Counted from the stretch's first letter, positions 1-10,096 are shown. The stretch is 64,000 nt of DNA from Kutzneria viridogrisea (GCA_014138725.1 JACJID010000001.1:1612001-1676000); one strand, 5' to 3'. Program-made: numbers and translations. Notes: a model not told the origin generated them from the letters alone.

Positions 1-812
1 CGCCGGACCCGACTCACCCCTTCGACCTCGGCGGGGCCGTCCTGTCGGCAGTCGGCCTGTTCCTTCTCGTCACGGGAATCCTGGCGGCCGACAACAACAT
101 CGTGCTGATGCTCGCCCTGCTCGCTCTCGGCGTGCTGGTCCTGCTGTGGTTCTTCCGTTGGATCCACGCCAAGGACAAGGCTGGCGGCGAGCCCTTGGTG
201 TCACCGAGCGTGTTCGGCAATCGTACGTCCAACCTCGGTCTCGCCACGCAGAACATTCAGTGGCTGCTGCTCATGGGGACCTCGTTCACCGTCGCCGCAT
301 ACCTCCAGGTTGTGCGCGGGTACACCGCGATCCAGACCGGTGTGATCTTCACGGCGGCCACCCTGGGCCTGCTCGTGTCCTCACTGGCCGCCGAGCGCCT
401 GGCGAAACGCCGTGCGCAGAGAACCCTCATCGTGGTCGGCTTCGTGTTGACCATCGTGGGCATCGGTGTGCTGCTCGCGATGGTCGGTGCCTCCCCGAAT
501 CCCTGGGCCTTCGCCCCTGGACTGCTCCTGATCGGACTGGGACTCGGCGTCATGCTGACCCCGTCGGTCAACGTCGTGCAGTCCAGCTTCGGCGAGCAAC
601 AGCAGGGCGAGATCTCCGGCCTCTCGCGCAGCGTGTCCAACCTCGGCTCCGCACTGGGCACGGCCATCGCCGGCACGATCCTCGTCGCCGACCCCACTTC
701 CCGGGCGTACATCGCCGCGATGATCACCTTGGCCGCCATCGGGCTCGCCGGGCTCATCGCCGCGACGTTCCTCCCTCGGGGCGTGGCTCCGACGCCCCGT
801 GACTCGGGATGA
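1..812 (+). CDS. MFS drug-type exporter, C-terminal part (5' end outside window)
   Basis: The reading frame is open from the first bases, so this is the last ~269 residues of a longer protein. It consists of successive hydrophobic segments with short charged loops and a basic cytoplasmic loop (ERLAKRRAQR) typical of major facilitator exporters. The late segment GLGLGVMLTPSVN and the following QQGEISGLSRSVSNLGSALGTA match the 14-helix DHA2/EmrB-QacA drug:proton antiporters. The family exports drugs or metabolites across the cytoplasmic membrane; the substrate cannot be read from sequence. It ends 94 bp before the stop of the convergent carboxylic acid reductase gene. Upstream context is missing, so its operon is unknown. 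Confidence 0.85.
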   Translation, partial: PDPTHPFDLGGAVLSAVGLFLLVTGILAADNNIVLMLALLALGVLVLLWFFRWIHAKDKAGGEPLVSPSVFGNRTSNLGLATQNIQWLLLMGTSFTVAAYLQVVRGYTAIQTGVIFTAATLGLLVSSLAAERLAKRRAQRTLIVVGFVLTIVGIGVLLAMVGASPNPWAFAPGLLLIGLGLGVMLTPSVNVVQSSFGEQQQGEISGLSRSVSNLGSALGTAIAGTILVADPTSRAYIAAMITLAAIGLAGLIAATFLPRGVAPTPRDSG

Positions 813-906
813 GCGGGCAACCGTGTGGACCCGGACGCGGAGACCTCCTCGTCCGCGGTGAGCCACACGGCTGCCGTGTGCGGGACCTCCCGTTCCGCCG
901 TCCGCC

Positions 907-3900
907 TCACACCAGGCCGAGCTGCTCCAGGTCCCGCACGTACTTGGTGATCAGCGAGGCCGACAGGTGCGGGATGTCCTTGTCCGGTCCGATCTTGGCG
1001 GCCCGCACGGCGGCCCGGAACTCGTCCGCGGGAATGACCGAACCCGCGACGGGCACACCGGGTTGCTCGAAGGCGTGCATCAGCGGCAGCAGGCAGTGCT
1101 GGCGCTGCTTCTCCGGCAGGGCCCGCAGGGCGGTGTCGAACCGGGCGAACCACTCCTGGTAGTCCTCGATCCGCTGGATCGGGCGACCGGTCTCGGTCAG
1201 CCAGTCGACGAGGACGTCCAGCGAGATGCCGTCGTCGTGCGGGTTGAGCACGTTGAAGGTCCGGTACCCCGCCGCGGCCCGCGCGCCGAGTTCGGTGATG
1301 GCCTCGGCGGTGAACTCGGCGGGCAGCCCGTCGTAGTGCGCCCGCTGACGGCCCCCGTCGGAACCGGTCCGGTAGAACGACTTCGGCGCGATCCCGGTCA
1401 GCACGAGGCTGAGCAGCAGGCGGGTGAACATGTCGGGCACGTTGAGCTGCCCGGTGTACCGGCTGTGCGCGAGGATCATGTCCGAGCGGAACACGACGGC
1501 GGGCAGGCCGAAGGCTTCGTGCGCCTCCCGCAGGAGGACCTCGCCCGCCCACTTGCTCGTGCCGTAGCCGCTGGCGTAGCTCTGGTCGAGCCGGCGCACG
1601 GGGCTGGTGTCGCGGATGTCCAGGTCCTCGCGCAGCGCCGAGGGCGCGATCTGAGCGGACAGGACGCCCACTGTGGACAGGTACACGAACGGCTTGAGCC
1701 GCTTGGTGATCGCCATCCGGATCAGCCCCGCGGTGCCGACCACGTTCGGCCCGAACAACTGCTTGTACGGCAGCACGTGGTTGACCAGCGCGGCCGGGTG
1801 CACGATCAGGTCCACGCTGTCGGCCAGCCGGTGCCAGGTCTGCTCGTCCAGGCCGAGGTCCGGTTCGCCGATGTCCCCGGCGAGGACCTCCAGGTGCTCG
1901 GCGGCCAGCTCCCGGAAGAGCCGGAGCAGCTCGGCGTCGCCGCTGTCGAAGGCCTGCTCGAGCCGCCGCCTGGCCGCCTCCGCGCTGCTCCCACGCACGA
2001 TGCAGACCAGCTTGCCGCCGTCCTGCGACAGGCGTCGCAGCCACTCAAGGCAGAGAAACCGGCCCAGGTAGCCGTTCGCGCCGGTCAGCAGGACGGTCCG
2101 CGCGGTACCGCTCGGGCCCGGCAGGTCCTTCGCCCCGGCCAGGGTGGCGGAGTCGATGAACTTGTCCAGGGTGAGGTCGGCGGCTCGCACTTCGAGGCTG
2201 CCCTGCCCGTGCACGGTGGCGAACGTGGGCCGCTTGGCCCCGGAACTGAGCTCGGTCTCGACGTAGTTCGCCAACTGCCGCAGGTCGTTGGCCGGGCTGA
2301 TGACCACGCCCACCGGGACCTCGACGGTGAAGATCTCCTGGAGCAGGTTGGACAGCGACAGCGCGGAGAGGGAGTCGCCGCCGAGCTCGGTGAAGTGCGC
2401 GTCGGGGCTCAGGTCGGTGCTCGCACACCCCAACAGCGCCTGGGCGGCCCGGGTGACCGTCTCCAGCACCGGCCGGTCGCGACCGGTCACGCGCAGCGCG
2501 TGCAGTTCGTCCACCTGCCCCTTGGCGAGCTCGGCGTAGAGCTGTTCGAGGCGCTCGCCGTAGTGCTCCTTCAGCCTGGGGCGCAACAGTTTCCTGGCGT
2601 CGGAGAGCAGGCCGTTCTCGGTGCTGAACGGGTCGGTCTCGATCAGGAGGTCGCGCGGGATCTCGTAGGAGTTCAGCTCGGCTTCCCGGGCGATCCGTTG
2701 CAGGGACTCGCTGATCGAGGACTTCAACGCCGCGTTGTCCGTGACGGTCCGCCGCAGCGCCTCCTCGGTGGGCACGACCACGGCGAGCAGGTAGGCTCGC
2801 GCGCTGCTGCCGTAGACGAAGACCTGGCGGACCAGTGGGCTGGTGGCGAAGACGGCCTCCAGCCGCGACACGGCCACGAACTCGCCCTGGGACAGCTTCA
2901 GCACGTTCTTGCGGCGGTCCACGTAGACGAGCTGGTCCGGCCCGATCTCGGCCATGATGTCGCCGGTCTGGTAGTAGCCGTCCGCGTCGAAGATCTCGGC
3001 CGTGGCGTCGGGGCGCTTGAAGTAGCCGGGGATGATGGTCCGCGTCTTGATCAGCAGCTCACCACGCGGGTGCGGCGTGTCGGTGCGGAAGTAGCCGAGC
3101 TCGGGGACATCGACCAGCTTGTAGTCGAGCACCGGCGGCCGGAGCACGTGCTTGTCGATGACGACCCCACCGGCCTCCGTCGAGCCGTAGCCGTCGTGCA
3201 GCTCCAGGTCCAGGCAGGACTCGACGAACGCCGCCATCTCGGCGGACAGTGGTGCGGTGCTGCACATCGCGCGCACGACCCGCCCGCCGAGGAAGCCCTC
3301 CCGCAGCTCCTGCTTCACCTGTGCGTCGACCGCGTCCAGGTCGCTGGTGCCGGGCGCGCGCCGGTCCAGTTCGCTCTGGTAGCGCTGGAAGAGCATGTCG
3401 CAGACCCTCGGGACCAGGTTCAGTTCCGTGGGCCGGATCAGGGCGATGTCCTCGAACAGGGTCGAGAGGTCGCTCTTGGCCGCGAAGTAGCTGGTTCCGC
3501 CGCTGCTGAGCGCCCTGAGCAGTGAGATGCGCCCGGCGAGGTGGCTCATGGGCATGTAGTTGATGCCGATGACGGGCAGGGCGTTCTTGTCGCGCCAGAG
3601 CCCGTCCCACAGCGAGTGCACGAGCCGCTCGGGGTACATGGCGCCCTTGGGCGTACCGGTGCTGCCGGAGGTGTAGATCAGCATCGTGAGCGGGTCCTCG
3701 TCGGGCCCGGGGGTGAACAGCGGAGCGGGCGGCAGCGCGCGCCCGCGCTCGAGGACCGCGGCCAGCGAGTCCACGACCGCCGGGTGCCCGGCCTCGGTCA
3801 GCCGCTGCCGCGCCGACTCCAGTGCCTCGCGCTGCTCGTCGACCTCCGGGTGGGAGTCGAAGACGACCAGCCGCCGCACCGTCGGGCTGCCCAGCGCGAG

Positions 3901-4521
3901 CTCCACGGCGGTGTCCAGGCGCTCGGCACTCGTGGCGAGGATGCTCGGGCCGGTCTCCGCGATGATCGGCCCGAGCTGGGAGGCGGGGGAGCTGGACTGC
4001 AACGGCACGCAGACCGCGCCCAGGTGCAGGCACACCAGGTCCAAGGTCGTGTAGTCGCAGCTGGTGAAGCCCAGGATGCCGACGAACTCGCCCGTGGCCA
4101 GCGGGTGGTCCGGGTGGTGGTGCCAGTCGCTGGCGATCGCGCCGACGCGGGTCCACAGCTCGCGGTAGCTGATGGTGTCGAACCATGGCAGCAGGCGGAT
4201 CGAGGTCCGGCCCGTGCCGGGATCGGTGACCAGTTCCCGCGCGCGTTCCCCGAGGGCGGGCCGGTCCGCGTAGCCCGCCATGATCGCGGCCACCACCTGC
4301 GCGAGCCGCTGCCCGGGCCTGCTCGTCGCCTCGTTGACCGCGTCGAGCGGTGCGGCCGCCCTGACCTGCTCGTCCTGTGCGCGCAGCTGCGCGGCGCGAC
4401 GTTCCTCCCGGGGGCCGGACACCCCGTGGACCTCACTGGTCTCAGACCACGAACCCGTCGTCACCACTGTCAGCCTCCCATCGGTCGCGCCGTGTATGAG
4501 GGGGAACGACGTTGGTCCCAC
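907..4521 (-). CDS. car: Carboxylic acid reductase (adenylation-thiolation-reductase)
   Basis: The ~1200-residue length and A-T-R order match actinobacterial carboxylic acid reductases, which reduce carboxylic acids to aldehydes with ATP and NADPH. The adenylation core [17 protein letters not shown] lies near residue 285. The phosphopantetheine site [15 protein letters not shown] is near residue 705. The reductase Rossmann start [13 protein letters not shown] is near residue 820, followed by a YxxxK-type [10 protein letters not shown] near residue 985. The N-terminus resembles known CARs from about residue 60 (GYADRPALG), so the true start may be an internal GTG ~22 codons in. It needs a phosphopantetheinyl transferase, which is not in this window. 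It is divergent from a MarR regulator, which probably controls it. No peptide cluster adjoins it, so a detoxification or stand-alone biosynthetic role is as likely as a natural-product role. Confidence 0.93.
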   Translation of the reverse strand: MGPTSFPLIHGATDGRLTVVTTGSWSETSEVHGVSGPREERRAAQLRAQDEQVRAAAPLDAVNEATSRPGQRLAQVVAAIMAGYADRPALGERARELVTDPGTGRTSIRLLPWFDTISYRELWTRVGAIASDWHHHPDHPLATGEFVGILGFTSCDYTTLDLVCLHLGAVCVPLQSSSPASQLGPIIAETGPSILATSAERLDTAVELALGSPTVRRLVVFDSHPEVDEQREALESARQRLTEAGHPAVVDSLAAVLERGRALPPAPLFTPGPDEDPLTMLIYTSGSTGTPKGAMYPERLVHSLWDGLWRDKNALPVIGINYMPMSHLAGRISLLRALSSGGTSYFAAKSDLSTLFEDIALIRPTELNLVPRVCDMLFQRYQSELDRRAPGTSDLDAVDAQVKQELREGFLGGRVVRAMCSTAPLSAEMAAFVESCLDLELHDGYGSTEAGGVVIDKHVLRPPVLDYKLVDVPELGYFRTDTPHPRGELLIKTRTIIPGYFKRPDATAEIFDADGYYQTGDIMAEIGPDQLVYVDRRKNVLKLSQGEFVAVSRLEAVFATSPLVRQVFVYGSSARAYLLAVVVPTEEALRRTVTDNAALKSSISESLQRIAREAELNSYEIPRDLLIETDPFSTENGLLSDARKLLRPRLKEHYGERLEQLYAELAKGQVDELHALRVTGRDRPVLETVTRAAQALLGCASTDLSPDAHFTELGGDSLSALSLSNLLQEIFTVEVPVGVVISPANDLRQLANYVETELSSGAKRPTFATVHGQGSLEVRAADLTLDKFIDSATLAGAKDLPGPSGTARTVLLTGANGYLGRFLCLEWLRRLSQDGGKLVCIVRGSSAEAARRRLEQAFDSGDAELLRLFRELAAEHLEVLAGDIGEPDLGLDEQTWHRLADSVDLIVHPAALVNHVLPYKQLFGPNVVGTAGLIRMAITKRLKPFVYLSTVGVLSAQIAPSALREDLDIRDTSPVRRLDQSYASGYGTSKWAGEVLLREAHEAFGLPAVVFRSDMILAHSRYTGQLNVPDMFTRLLLSLVLTGIAPKSFYRTGSDGGRQRAHYDGLPAEFTAEAITELGARAAAGYRTFNVLNPHDDGISLDVLVDWLTETGRPIQRIEDYQEWFARFDTALRALPEKQRQHCLLPLMHAFEQPGVPVAGSVIPADEFRAAVRAAKIGPDKDIPHLSASLITKYVRDLEQLGLV

Positions 4522-4565
4522 GAACAGATACTTACCATAGCTAAATATACGTTGGGTACTGCTCT

Positions 4566-4582
4566 ACTCACGAAGGGTGAGT
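4566..4582. promoter_or_regulatory. Inverted repeat between car and marR, candidate MarR operator
   Basis: ACTCAC, five bases, then GTGAGT forms a perfect 6-bp dyad in the 144-bp divergent gap between car (leftward) and the MarR gene (rightward). The gap is also unusually AT-rich (TAGCTAAATATACG just to the left), as promoters here tend to be. MarR proteins bind such dyads and usually repress both divergent genes; assigning this dyad to this regulator is inference. Confidence 0.35.
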
Positions 4583-4665
4583 GTGAGGTCCGCTACAGGT
4601 GGATTTGTTTTGCGATACGTCCAAAGTAGTTGGTGGCACGTACTAACAGCGGCTACAGTAGGGCC

Positions 4666-5163
4666 ATGACCGCATCGCACCGTCCTCGGCAGGTGGCGGA
4701 CCTGGGCATCGTGGACGGGCTTGTACAACTGTCCTTCCTCGTGCAGGGCATCCTGGGCCGCGTCGCCGACGCGCACGACCTGACGCTCCAGCAGACGCGC
4801 CTGCTCGGTGTGCTCCGCGACCGGGAACTGGGCATGGCCCAGTTGTCGGGCGTGCTGGACCTGGACAAGTCCAGCACCACCGGCCTGGTCACCCGTGCTG
4901 AGCGGCGGGGGCTGGTGCGGCGCACCGCGGTTCCCGAGGACCTGCGGGCCGTGCGCGTCGTGCTGACCGCGCAGGGCAAGCGGCTCGCCGAGGAGTTCGC
5001 CGCCGATGTCGCGCTGCGCCTGAACGAAGCCGCCGCCGACCTCACCGAGACCAACCGTGCACGCCTGTCCCGGCTGGCCAGTCAGGTCGTCCACCACCAC
5101 GCCGACCGCCAGGGCATCGACCTGACGGCCGGAACCTCCGCCTCATCACGTGCGCGGCACTGA
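4666..5163 (+). CDS. MarR-family transcriptional regulator
   Basis: A 165-residue winged-helix protein. The DNA-binding region reads LGMAQLSGVLDLDKSSTTG followed by LVTRAERRGLVRR and then the wing VPEDLRAVRVVLTAQGK, the standard MarR layout. I start at the ATG at 4666 because residues before it (from a GTG at 4630) do not resemble the family and overlap the presumed promoter. MarR proteins bind DNA as dimers and are released by small phenolic or acidic ligands. The divergent carboxylic acid reductase and the following FMN reductase are the likely targets, which would fit induction by an aromatic acid substrate of the reductase. Confidence 0.9.
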   Translation: MTASHRPRQVADLGIVDGLVQLSFLVQGILGRVADAHDLTLQQTRLLGVLRDRELGMAQLSGVLDLDKSSTTGLVTRAERRGLVRRTAVPEDLRAVRVVLTAQGKRLAEEFAADVALRLNEAAADLTETNRARLSRLASQVVHHHADRQGIDLTAGTSASSRARH

Positions 5164-5201
5164 GCTGTTCGCGCCTGTCACAGCACAAGGGGTCCACCGC
5201 A

Positions 5202-5771
5202 ATGGAGAACAACGACCGGGTCGCGGTCGTCATCGGAAGCACCCGCCCGGCCCGGATCTGCCCCGGCATCGCCCAGTGGATCCGGGACCTCGCGCAGCAG
5301 GGCAGTCCGCTGCGCTATGAACTGCTCGACCTCGCCGAGGCCAATCTGCCCCTGCTCGACGAGCCGCTGATGGCCGCGCTCCAGCGTTACGAGCACGAGC
5401 ACACCCGGCAGTGGAGCCGTATCGTCAGCTCCTACAGTGCCTTCGTGTTCGTTTTCCCGCAGTACAACTGGGGTTACCCGGCGGTGCTGAAGAACGCGCT
5501 CGACTTCCTGTACCACGAGTGGCGGGACAAGCCCGCGACCGTTGCCTGTTACGGGACCCGTGGTGGCAACCGGGGTGCCGCCCAACTGCTCGACGTGCTC
5601 CAGGGCCTGCACATGCGGACCCTGCCCGACCACCTCGAACTGGTCATCACCGAGCAGGACGTGGACGAGGACTGGCAGCTCAAGGACCTGGACGCGACCC
5701 TGCACCCGTACCGGGACCAGGTCAGGCACATCGACGAGCAGCTGATCAAGGCCCTCCGGGACGGCCGGTAG
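5202..5771 (+). CDS. NADPH-dependent FMN reductase family protein
   Basis: A 189-residue flavodoxin-fold protein. The N-terminus VAVVIGSTRPARICPGIAQW carries the phosphate-binding GSTRxxR loop. The FVFPQYNWGYPAVLKNALD segment is the FMN-binding PxYNxxxPxxLKNAxD signature of this family. The C-terminal part has a short insertion rich in acidic residues. Members reduce FMN or quinones with NAD(P)H in the cytosol. It follows marR by 38 bp on the same strand and is probably cotranscribed, which suggests a redox or aromatic-compound response together with the carboxylic acid reductase. Confidence 0.88.
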   Translation: MENNDRVAVVIGSTRPARICPGIAQWIRDLAQQGSPLRYELLDLAEANLPLLDEPLMAALQRYEHEHTRQWSRIVSSYSAFVFVFPQYNWGYPAVLKNALDFLYHEWRDKPATVACYGTRGGNRGAAQLLDVLQGLHMRTLPDHLELVITEQDVDEDWQLKDLDATLHPYRDQVRHIDEQLIKALRDGR

Positions 5772-5901
5772 CGGGCGGTGTGGGCACCGCGTGCATTCCG
5801 TTGCGAACAACGCGAACTGCGTGAACCGCCCACCAGAACCGCTTTGTCCGCCCTAGAGTCCGTTCCCGGGCTGCCTTCGGCCGGGGAAGCGGGGTACTCA
5901 C

Positions 5902-8763
5902 ATGGGGGACTGTCAAGGTCGAGGTGTGGTGCGCTTCCACCTACTGGGGCCGCTCGCCGTGCTGGTGGACGGCAAGGAGATACCGCTGGGCGGTACGAAG
6001 CAGCGGGTGTTGCTGGCCCACCTGCTGCTCAACGCGAACCGGCTGGTCTCGCCAGGGCAACTGATCGAGACGCTCTGGCCGGGTGAACCGCCCGCCTCGG
6101 CCGCCGCGAACCTGCAGACCTACGTGTGGCGGCTGCGCCGTCGGCTGCCCACGGCGCCGGGGATGCCTGGACTGCGCACCTGCGGCTCCGGTTACTCGCT
6201 GGCCGTCGACCCCGAGGACCTCGACGCGCACCGCTTCACCCGGCTGGTCGAGGAGGCCGCGCGGGCAGCCAGGAAGGGCGCGGCGCGATCGGCGTTGGCG
6301 CTGTTGGCCGAGGCGGAGGCGTTGTGGCGGGGTGACCCGCTGGCGGACCTGCCGACCGCTCCTGCCTGGGACGCCGAACTCGGCAGGCTGGTGGAGAAGC
6401 GGTTGGCCGCCGTCGAGGAGCGGTTGGCGTTACAGGTGTTGCTCGGCGAGCACGACCCGGTGATAGCCGAGCTCACGGTGCTGCTCGCCGAGCACCCGTA
6501 CCGCGAACGGTTGTGGCAGCAGTACATGCTCGCGCTCAACGGCGCCGGGCGCCGGGCCGAGGCGCTCAACGCCTACGCGACGGCGCGGGAACGGCTGGTC
6601 GCCGATCTGGGTGTGGAGCCGGGGCCCGAGCTGCGCGCGATTCAGGACGCGGTCCTGAACGGGGAGAACCTGCCAAGCGGCCCGGTTTCGGCCAGCCCTC
6701 CGCCACCGCTGCGGCAACTCCCCGCCGATCTCCCGGACTTCACCGGCCGCGCGGACCACGTCCGTGAGCTGGCACAGGTCCTCGCCGCGAACAGGGCAAC
6801 CCCGCCGGTGGTGGTGCTGACCGGTTCGCCGGGCACCGGCAAGACCGCGCTGGCCATGCACGTCGCGCACCGGCTGGCGGACCGGTTCCCGGACGGCCAG
6901 CTCTACGTGGACCTCGCGGGTACCGGGGTGGCGCGGGGCCCGGCCGAGGTGCTCGCCGACTTCCTGCACGCGTTGGGCGTCACCGGCAACCTCGTCCCGG
7001 CGCGGCTCGACCAGCGTGCCGCGCTGTTCCGGTCCCAGCTCAGTGGCCGTCAGGTGCTGCTGGTGCTTGACGACGCCGCCTGCGCCGATCAGGTCCGGCC
7101 CCTGCTGCCCGCGGGTGCGGGCTGCGCCGTGCTGGTGACCAGCCGTGGCAGGCTGCCCGAGCTGCCCGGGGCACAGCACCTCGCGCTGGCGGTGTTCGAG
7201 GAGGGGGAGGCCGAGCAGTTGCTCGCCGGGGTGGCCGGTGCGGACCGGGTCCTCGGCGAACCGGCTGAGGCCGCGGCGATCGTGCGGTGCTGCGGGTACC
7301 TGCCGCTGGCGATCCGCATCGCGGGGGCCCGCCTGGCCGGGCGCCAGGCGTGGAGCCTGCGCACCCTGCACGACAGGCTGGCCGACGAGTCGAACCGGCT
7401 GAGCGAGCTGCGCGTCGGCGATCTCGGTGTGCGGTCGAGCTTCGAGCTGAGCCTGCGCCAGCTGTGCGGGCCCGCGCGCACGGCGTTCTGCCGTTCTGCG
7501 CTGCTGGGCGCGCAGGACTTCCCGAGCTGGGTGCTCGACGCGCTGCTCGACCGCCGCGACACCCACGAGGTGCTCGACCTGCTCGTCGACGCGAACCTGA
7601 TCTCCCTGGTCGGCGTGGACGCCGCCGGCCACCCGCGCTACCGCCTGCACGACCTCTTACGGTGCTATGCGGCGGAACTGCTGGAGGCCGAACCGCCGCA
7701 GGACCGCCTGCGGGCACTGGAGCGCGTGCTGTCCGGGCTGCTGTCGCTGGCGAAAGTGGCGGCGGCCGGGTTGCCGCCCGCGTTCGGCGCGATGACCGGG
7801 CCCGTGATCGGGTGGCAGTTCGAGCCTGCGGTGGCGCGGCGGCTGGTGGCCGATCCGCCGGTCTGGTTCGCGGCCAAGCGCACGATGCTGACCCGCGCTG
7901 TGCACATCGCCGCCGAGGCGGGGCTGGACGAGATCGCCTGGCAGCTCACGGCGACCGCGGTGCCGTTCTACGACCTGAGCGGAGCTTACGAGGATTGGCG
8001 GCGTAGTCACCAGGTCGCGCTGGAGGCAGTCGTGGCGGCCGGGAACCGGACGGGGGAGGCGGTGCTGGCGCGCGGCCTGGGCCAGGTCCAGCTCTACCAC
8101 GACGAGTACACCGAGGCCGTGCGGCACATGCGGAGATCGGCTGCGCTGTTCGCCGAACTCGGCGATGTCCGCGGCGAGGCACTGGCCGTGGCCGGACTGG
8201 GCACCGCGGCCAGGGTCCAGCGCCAGCCGGCGGAGGCACTGGGTTTCTACCGGCGTGCGCTCGACGGGCTCCAGCGGGCGGGAGACCACAGCGGGGTGGC
8301 GCAGATGCTGAGCTCCATCGGCTCGGCGCACGCGCTGTGCGGGGAGTTCGCGGAAGCCGAGAACTGGCTCGACCGGGCCCGGGAACTGGCCCGTGGCATC
8401 GGCGACGCGCACCGCGAGGCGAAGGTGCTCACCGAGTTGGGCACCCTGCACCGCGACTGCGGGCGGCTGCCGGAGTCGCTGACCTGCCTGCGGCGCGCAC
8501 TGAGCACGTTGGAGGAACTGGCGGACGAGCGGTGCAGCGCCTACGCGCTGTTGGGCATCGGTCAGACCCTGCTCGCCTCCGGTGAACCGGTGCAGGCCCG
8601 CGGTGTGTGCGACCGAGCGTTGCGGGTTTTCCGGGAGACCGGCAACCGGCAGGGGGAGACGACCGGACTGGCCCTACTGGAACAGGCACAGCGGCGACGG
8701 GGTCCCGCCGCCACCGTGCCCGGGGTGGCTCAGTTGCTGTTGCCCGGCTTCCAGCCGAGGTAG
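5902..8763 (+). CDS. AfsR-like SARP regulator (HTH-BTAD-NB-ARC-TPR)
   Basis: A 953-residue regulator. Residues ~10-95 form an OmpR-type winged helix (VRFHLLGPLAVLVDGKEIPL ... ALLETLWPGEPP region). Residues 100-245 form the bacterial transcriptional activation domain. An NB-ARC ATPase begins ~270, with Walker A LTGSPGTGKTALAMH and Walker B VLLVLDDAACADQV. TPR helices fill 690-920. This is the full AfsR/GHNR layout, activators of secondary metabolism. Two in-frame TTA leucine codons (6430-6432 and 7657-7659) stand out in this GC-rich gene and suggest dependence on the rare leucyl tRNA of bldA type. The gene overlaps the convergent CHAP gene by 34 bp. Its target is not evident; it is 9 kb from the lipopeptide operon. 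Confidence 0.93.
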   Translation: MGDCQGRGVVRFHLLGPLAVLVDGKEIPLGGTKQRVLLAHLLLNANRLVSPGQLIETLWPGEPPASAAANLQTYVWRLRRRLPTAPGMPGLRTCGSGYSLAVDPEDLDAHRFTRLVEEAARAARKGAARSALALLAEAEALWRGDPLADLPTAPAWDAELGRLVEKRLAAVEERLALQVLLGEHDPVIAELTVLLAEHPYRERLWQQYMLALNGAGRRAEALNAYATARERLVADLGVEPGPELRAIQDAVLNGENLPSGPVSASPPPPLRQLPADLPDFTGRADHVRELAQVLAANRATPPVVVLTGSPGTGKTALAMHVAHRLADRFPDGQLYVDLAGTGVARGPAEVLADFLHALGVTGNLVPARLDQRAALFRSQLSGRQVLLVLDDAACADQVRPLLPAGAGCAVLVTSRGRLPELPGAQHLALAVFEEGEAEQLLAGVAGADRVLGEPAEAAAIVRCCGYLPLAIRIAGARLAGRQAWSLRTLHDRLADESNRLSELRVGDLGVRSSFELSLRQLCGPARTAFCRSALLGAQDFPSWVLDALLDRRDTHEVLDLLVDANLISLVGVDAAGHPRYRLHDLLRCYAAELLEAEPPQDRLRALERVLSGLLSLAKVAAAGLPPAFGAMTGPVIGWQFEPAVARRLVADPPVWFAAKRTMLTRAVHIAAEAGLDEIAWQLTATAVPFYDLSGAYEDWRRSHQVALEAVVAAGNRTGEAVLARGLGQVQLYHDEYTEAVRHMRRSAALFAELGDVRGEALAVAGLGTAARVQRQPAEALGFYRRALDGLQRAGDHSGVAQMLSSIGSAHALCGEFAEAENWLDRARELARGIGDAHREAKVLTELGTLHRDCGRLPESLTCLRRALSTLEELADERCSAYALLGIGQTLLASGEPVQARGVCDRALRVFRETGNRQGETTGLALLEQAQRRRGPAATVPGVAQLLLPGFQPR

Positions 8764-9236
8764 TGGCTGAAGTAGCTCTGCTTCGCGTGCCCGATGCGGC
8801 CGTTGACACTGGTCGCCCACACCCCGCCCGCACCGTCGGCGATGCCGACGTGGCCGTACGCGGAGATGTCCCAGAACACGAAGGCGCCCTTCGGCGGGGT
8901 GCCGGTGGTGTGCCGGACGCCGTCGGAGGAGCGCCAGTGCTCGATCGCGCTGGCGTGGTGGGTGGTGCGGTCCCAGGCCAGGCGCGCTGCCTTCTCGCAG
9001 TAGCCCTGGTAGGCGGTGCTGCCGTTGCGGCTGGAGTACCAGGCGATCGCCTGGTCGGCGGTCCGCGCGAGGGCCAGGTCGGCGGGGGAGTCGGCGATGA
9101 GGGCACCGGGGTCGGCGATGTCGGCGGCGGAGATCTCGGCGTAGGTATCGGACGGCACGGCCGAGGCGGCGGCCCCGCCCGCGAACAGCAGTGCCGCCGA
9201 GATGGCGACCACCTGGCACGCGGTCTTGGTGAGCAT
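8730..9236 (-). CDS. Secreted CHAP-like cysteine amidase/peptidase
   Basis: A 168-residue protein with a clear signal peptide: a basic start, the hydrophobic run VVAISAALLFAGGAAASA, and a likely cut after ASA. The mature part has a CHAP/NlpC-P60-like pattern. A cysteine sits in YQGYCEKAARLAWDR (~residue 80), then PPKGAFVFWD, and a histidine in YGHVGIADGAGGVWAT. These are the Cys and His of a peptidoglycan-cleaving amidase or endopeptidase. The C-terminus ends in YLGWKPGNSN, also typical of secreted actinobacterial CHAP proteins. It probably trims cell wall; substrate bond unknown. It is transcribed alone, toward and overlapping the AfsR-like gene. Confidence 0.8.
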   Translation of the reverse strand: MLTKTACQVVAISAALLFAGGAAASAVPSDTYAEISAADIADPGALIADSPADLALARTADQAIAWYSSRNGSTAYQGYCEKAARLAWDRTTHHASAIEHWRSSDGVRHTTGTPPKGAFVFWDISAYGHVGIADGAGGVWATSVNGRIGHAKQSYFSHYLGWKPGNSN

Positions 9237-9306
9237 GGGTTCCTCCCTCTGGTTCCGGGACCGGGATCCCGGCGACTTCGAACGAGGCAGAGCCTGGCGG
9301 CCCCCG

Positions 9307-9326
9307 CTACACCGCCACTACACCGC
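9307..9326. repeat. Two direct repeats CTACACCGC, 11 bp apart
   Basis: CTACACCGC occurs at 9307-9315 and again at 9318-9326, an exact 11-bp period. SARP regulators bind heptameric direct repeats with this one-turn spacing. The site lies between the divergent CHAP and ACT genes and near the AfsR-like gene, so it is a candidate SARP site. Confidence 0.35.
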
Positions 9327-9442
9327 TACGAGCGGGTGTGTGTGACCGCGCTCATCGGCCGATCGGATGGCCTCCGTGCAGGCTTTACCCGGCCGTCACC
9401 ACGGGTCGTGGGCCCGCAACACCCCGCCCCAACCATGGCCGG

Positions 9443-10078
9443 GTGACCAGAAGACGTGTCGTCGGAATCGATTCCGGACCCTCGGGCCAGCTCGCCGCGA
9501 GCACCAGGCCGCGCGGCAAGGCGCGCAGCGGCAGGGCGTGGCGTCACTACCCGTCGCTGTGGCTGATCCGCGCCGCGGTCGAGGACCGGCCCGGCCAGTT
9601 GTCCGTGCTCACCGGAGTGCTCGGCGGGCTGGGCTGTGACATCAGGGCGCTGCACGTGCACACCGGGCAGGAGGGGCCGGTGGACGAGTTCCTGGTGCAC
9701 GCACCGGCGGACATCAGCGCCGAGTCCCTGGTCCGTGCCCTGCACGGAGCGGGTGGCCGCGAAGTCAGGGTGCTGCCCGCGGAGACCCACGACCTGATGG
9801 ACGCCGCCACCGCAGCCATCGGCCTGGCGGGCGACCTCGTCCTGGATCCGGACGGCCTGCCGGGCGTGCTGTCCCGGCTGCTGGCCGCCCGGGTGTCGGC
9901 GCACCCCGCGGGCGCCGGTCCCGTGGACCAGGTGGACGGCACGAGGATCCGGCTGTGCTACCGGGGCGGGGTGCTGGTGCTCGAGCGGCCCCGGATGCCG
10001 TTCACCGGCAACGAGTTCGCCCGTGCCAGGGCGATGGTCGAGCTGACCGGCCAGTTGCGCGAGCAGCGGCCGGGCTGA
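9443..10078 (+). CDS. ACT-domain protein (amino-acid-binding regulatory fold)
   Basis: A 211-residue protein starting at a GTG at 9443; the upstream in-frame residues are proline/arginine-rich and look non-coding. Residues ~45-120 read LIRAAVEDRPGQLSVLTGVLGGLGCDIRAL, the beta-alpha-beta start of an ACT domain with the conserved DRPGxL loop that binds amino acids. The second half is not recognised (IRLCYRGGVLVLERPRMPFT). Stand-alone ACT proteins usually sense amino acids or act as regulatory partners. No enzyme partner lies next to it, so the role is open. Confidence 0.75.
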   Translation: MTRRRVVGIDSGPSGQLAASTRPRGKARSGRAWRHYPSLWLIRAAVEDRPGQLSVLTGVLGGLGCDIRALHVHTGQEGPVDEFLVHAPADISAESLVRALHGAGGREVRVLPAETHDLMDAATAAIGLAGDLVLDPDGLPGVLSRLLAARVSAHPAGAGPVDQVDGTRIRLCYRGGVLVLERPRMPFTGNEFARARAMVELTGQLREQRPG

Positions 10079-10096
10079 GGCGTGCCGCTGAGGGTT

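Noticed and set aside
967-3525. Long plus-strand open frame opposite the carboxylic acid reductase
   Set aside because: It is the antisense shadow of a GC-rich gene: no motif, highly biased composition, no ribosome site.
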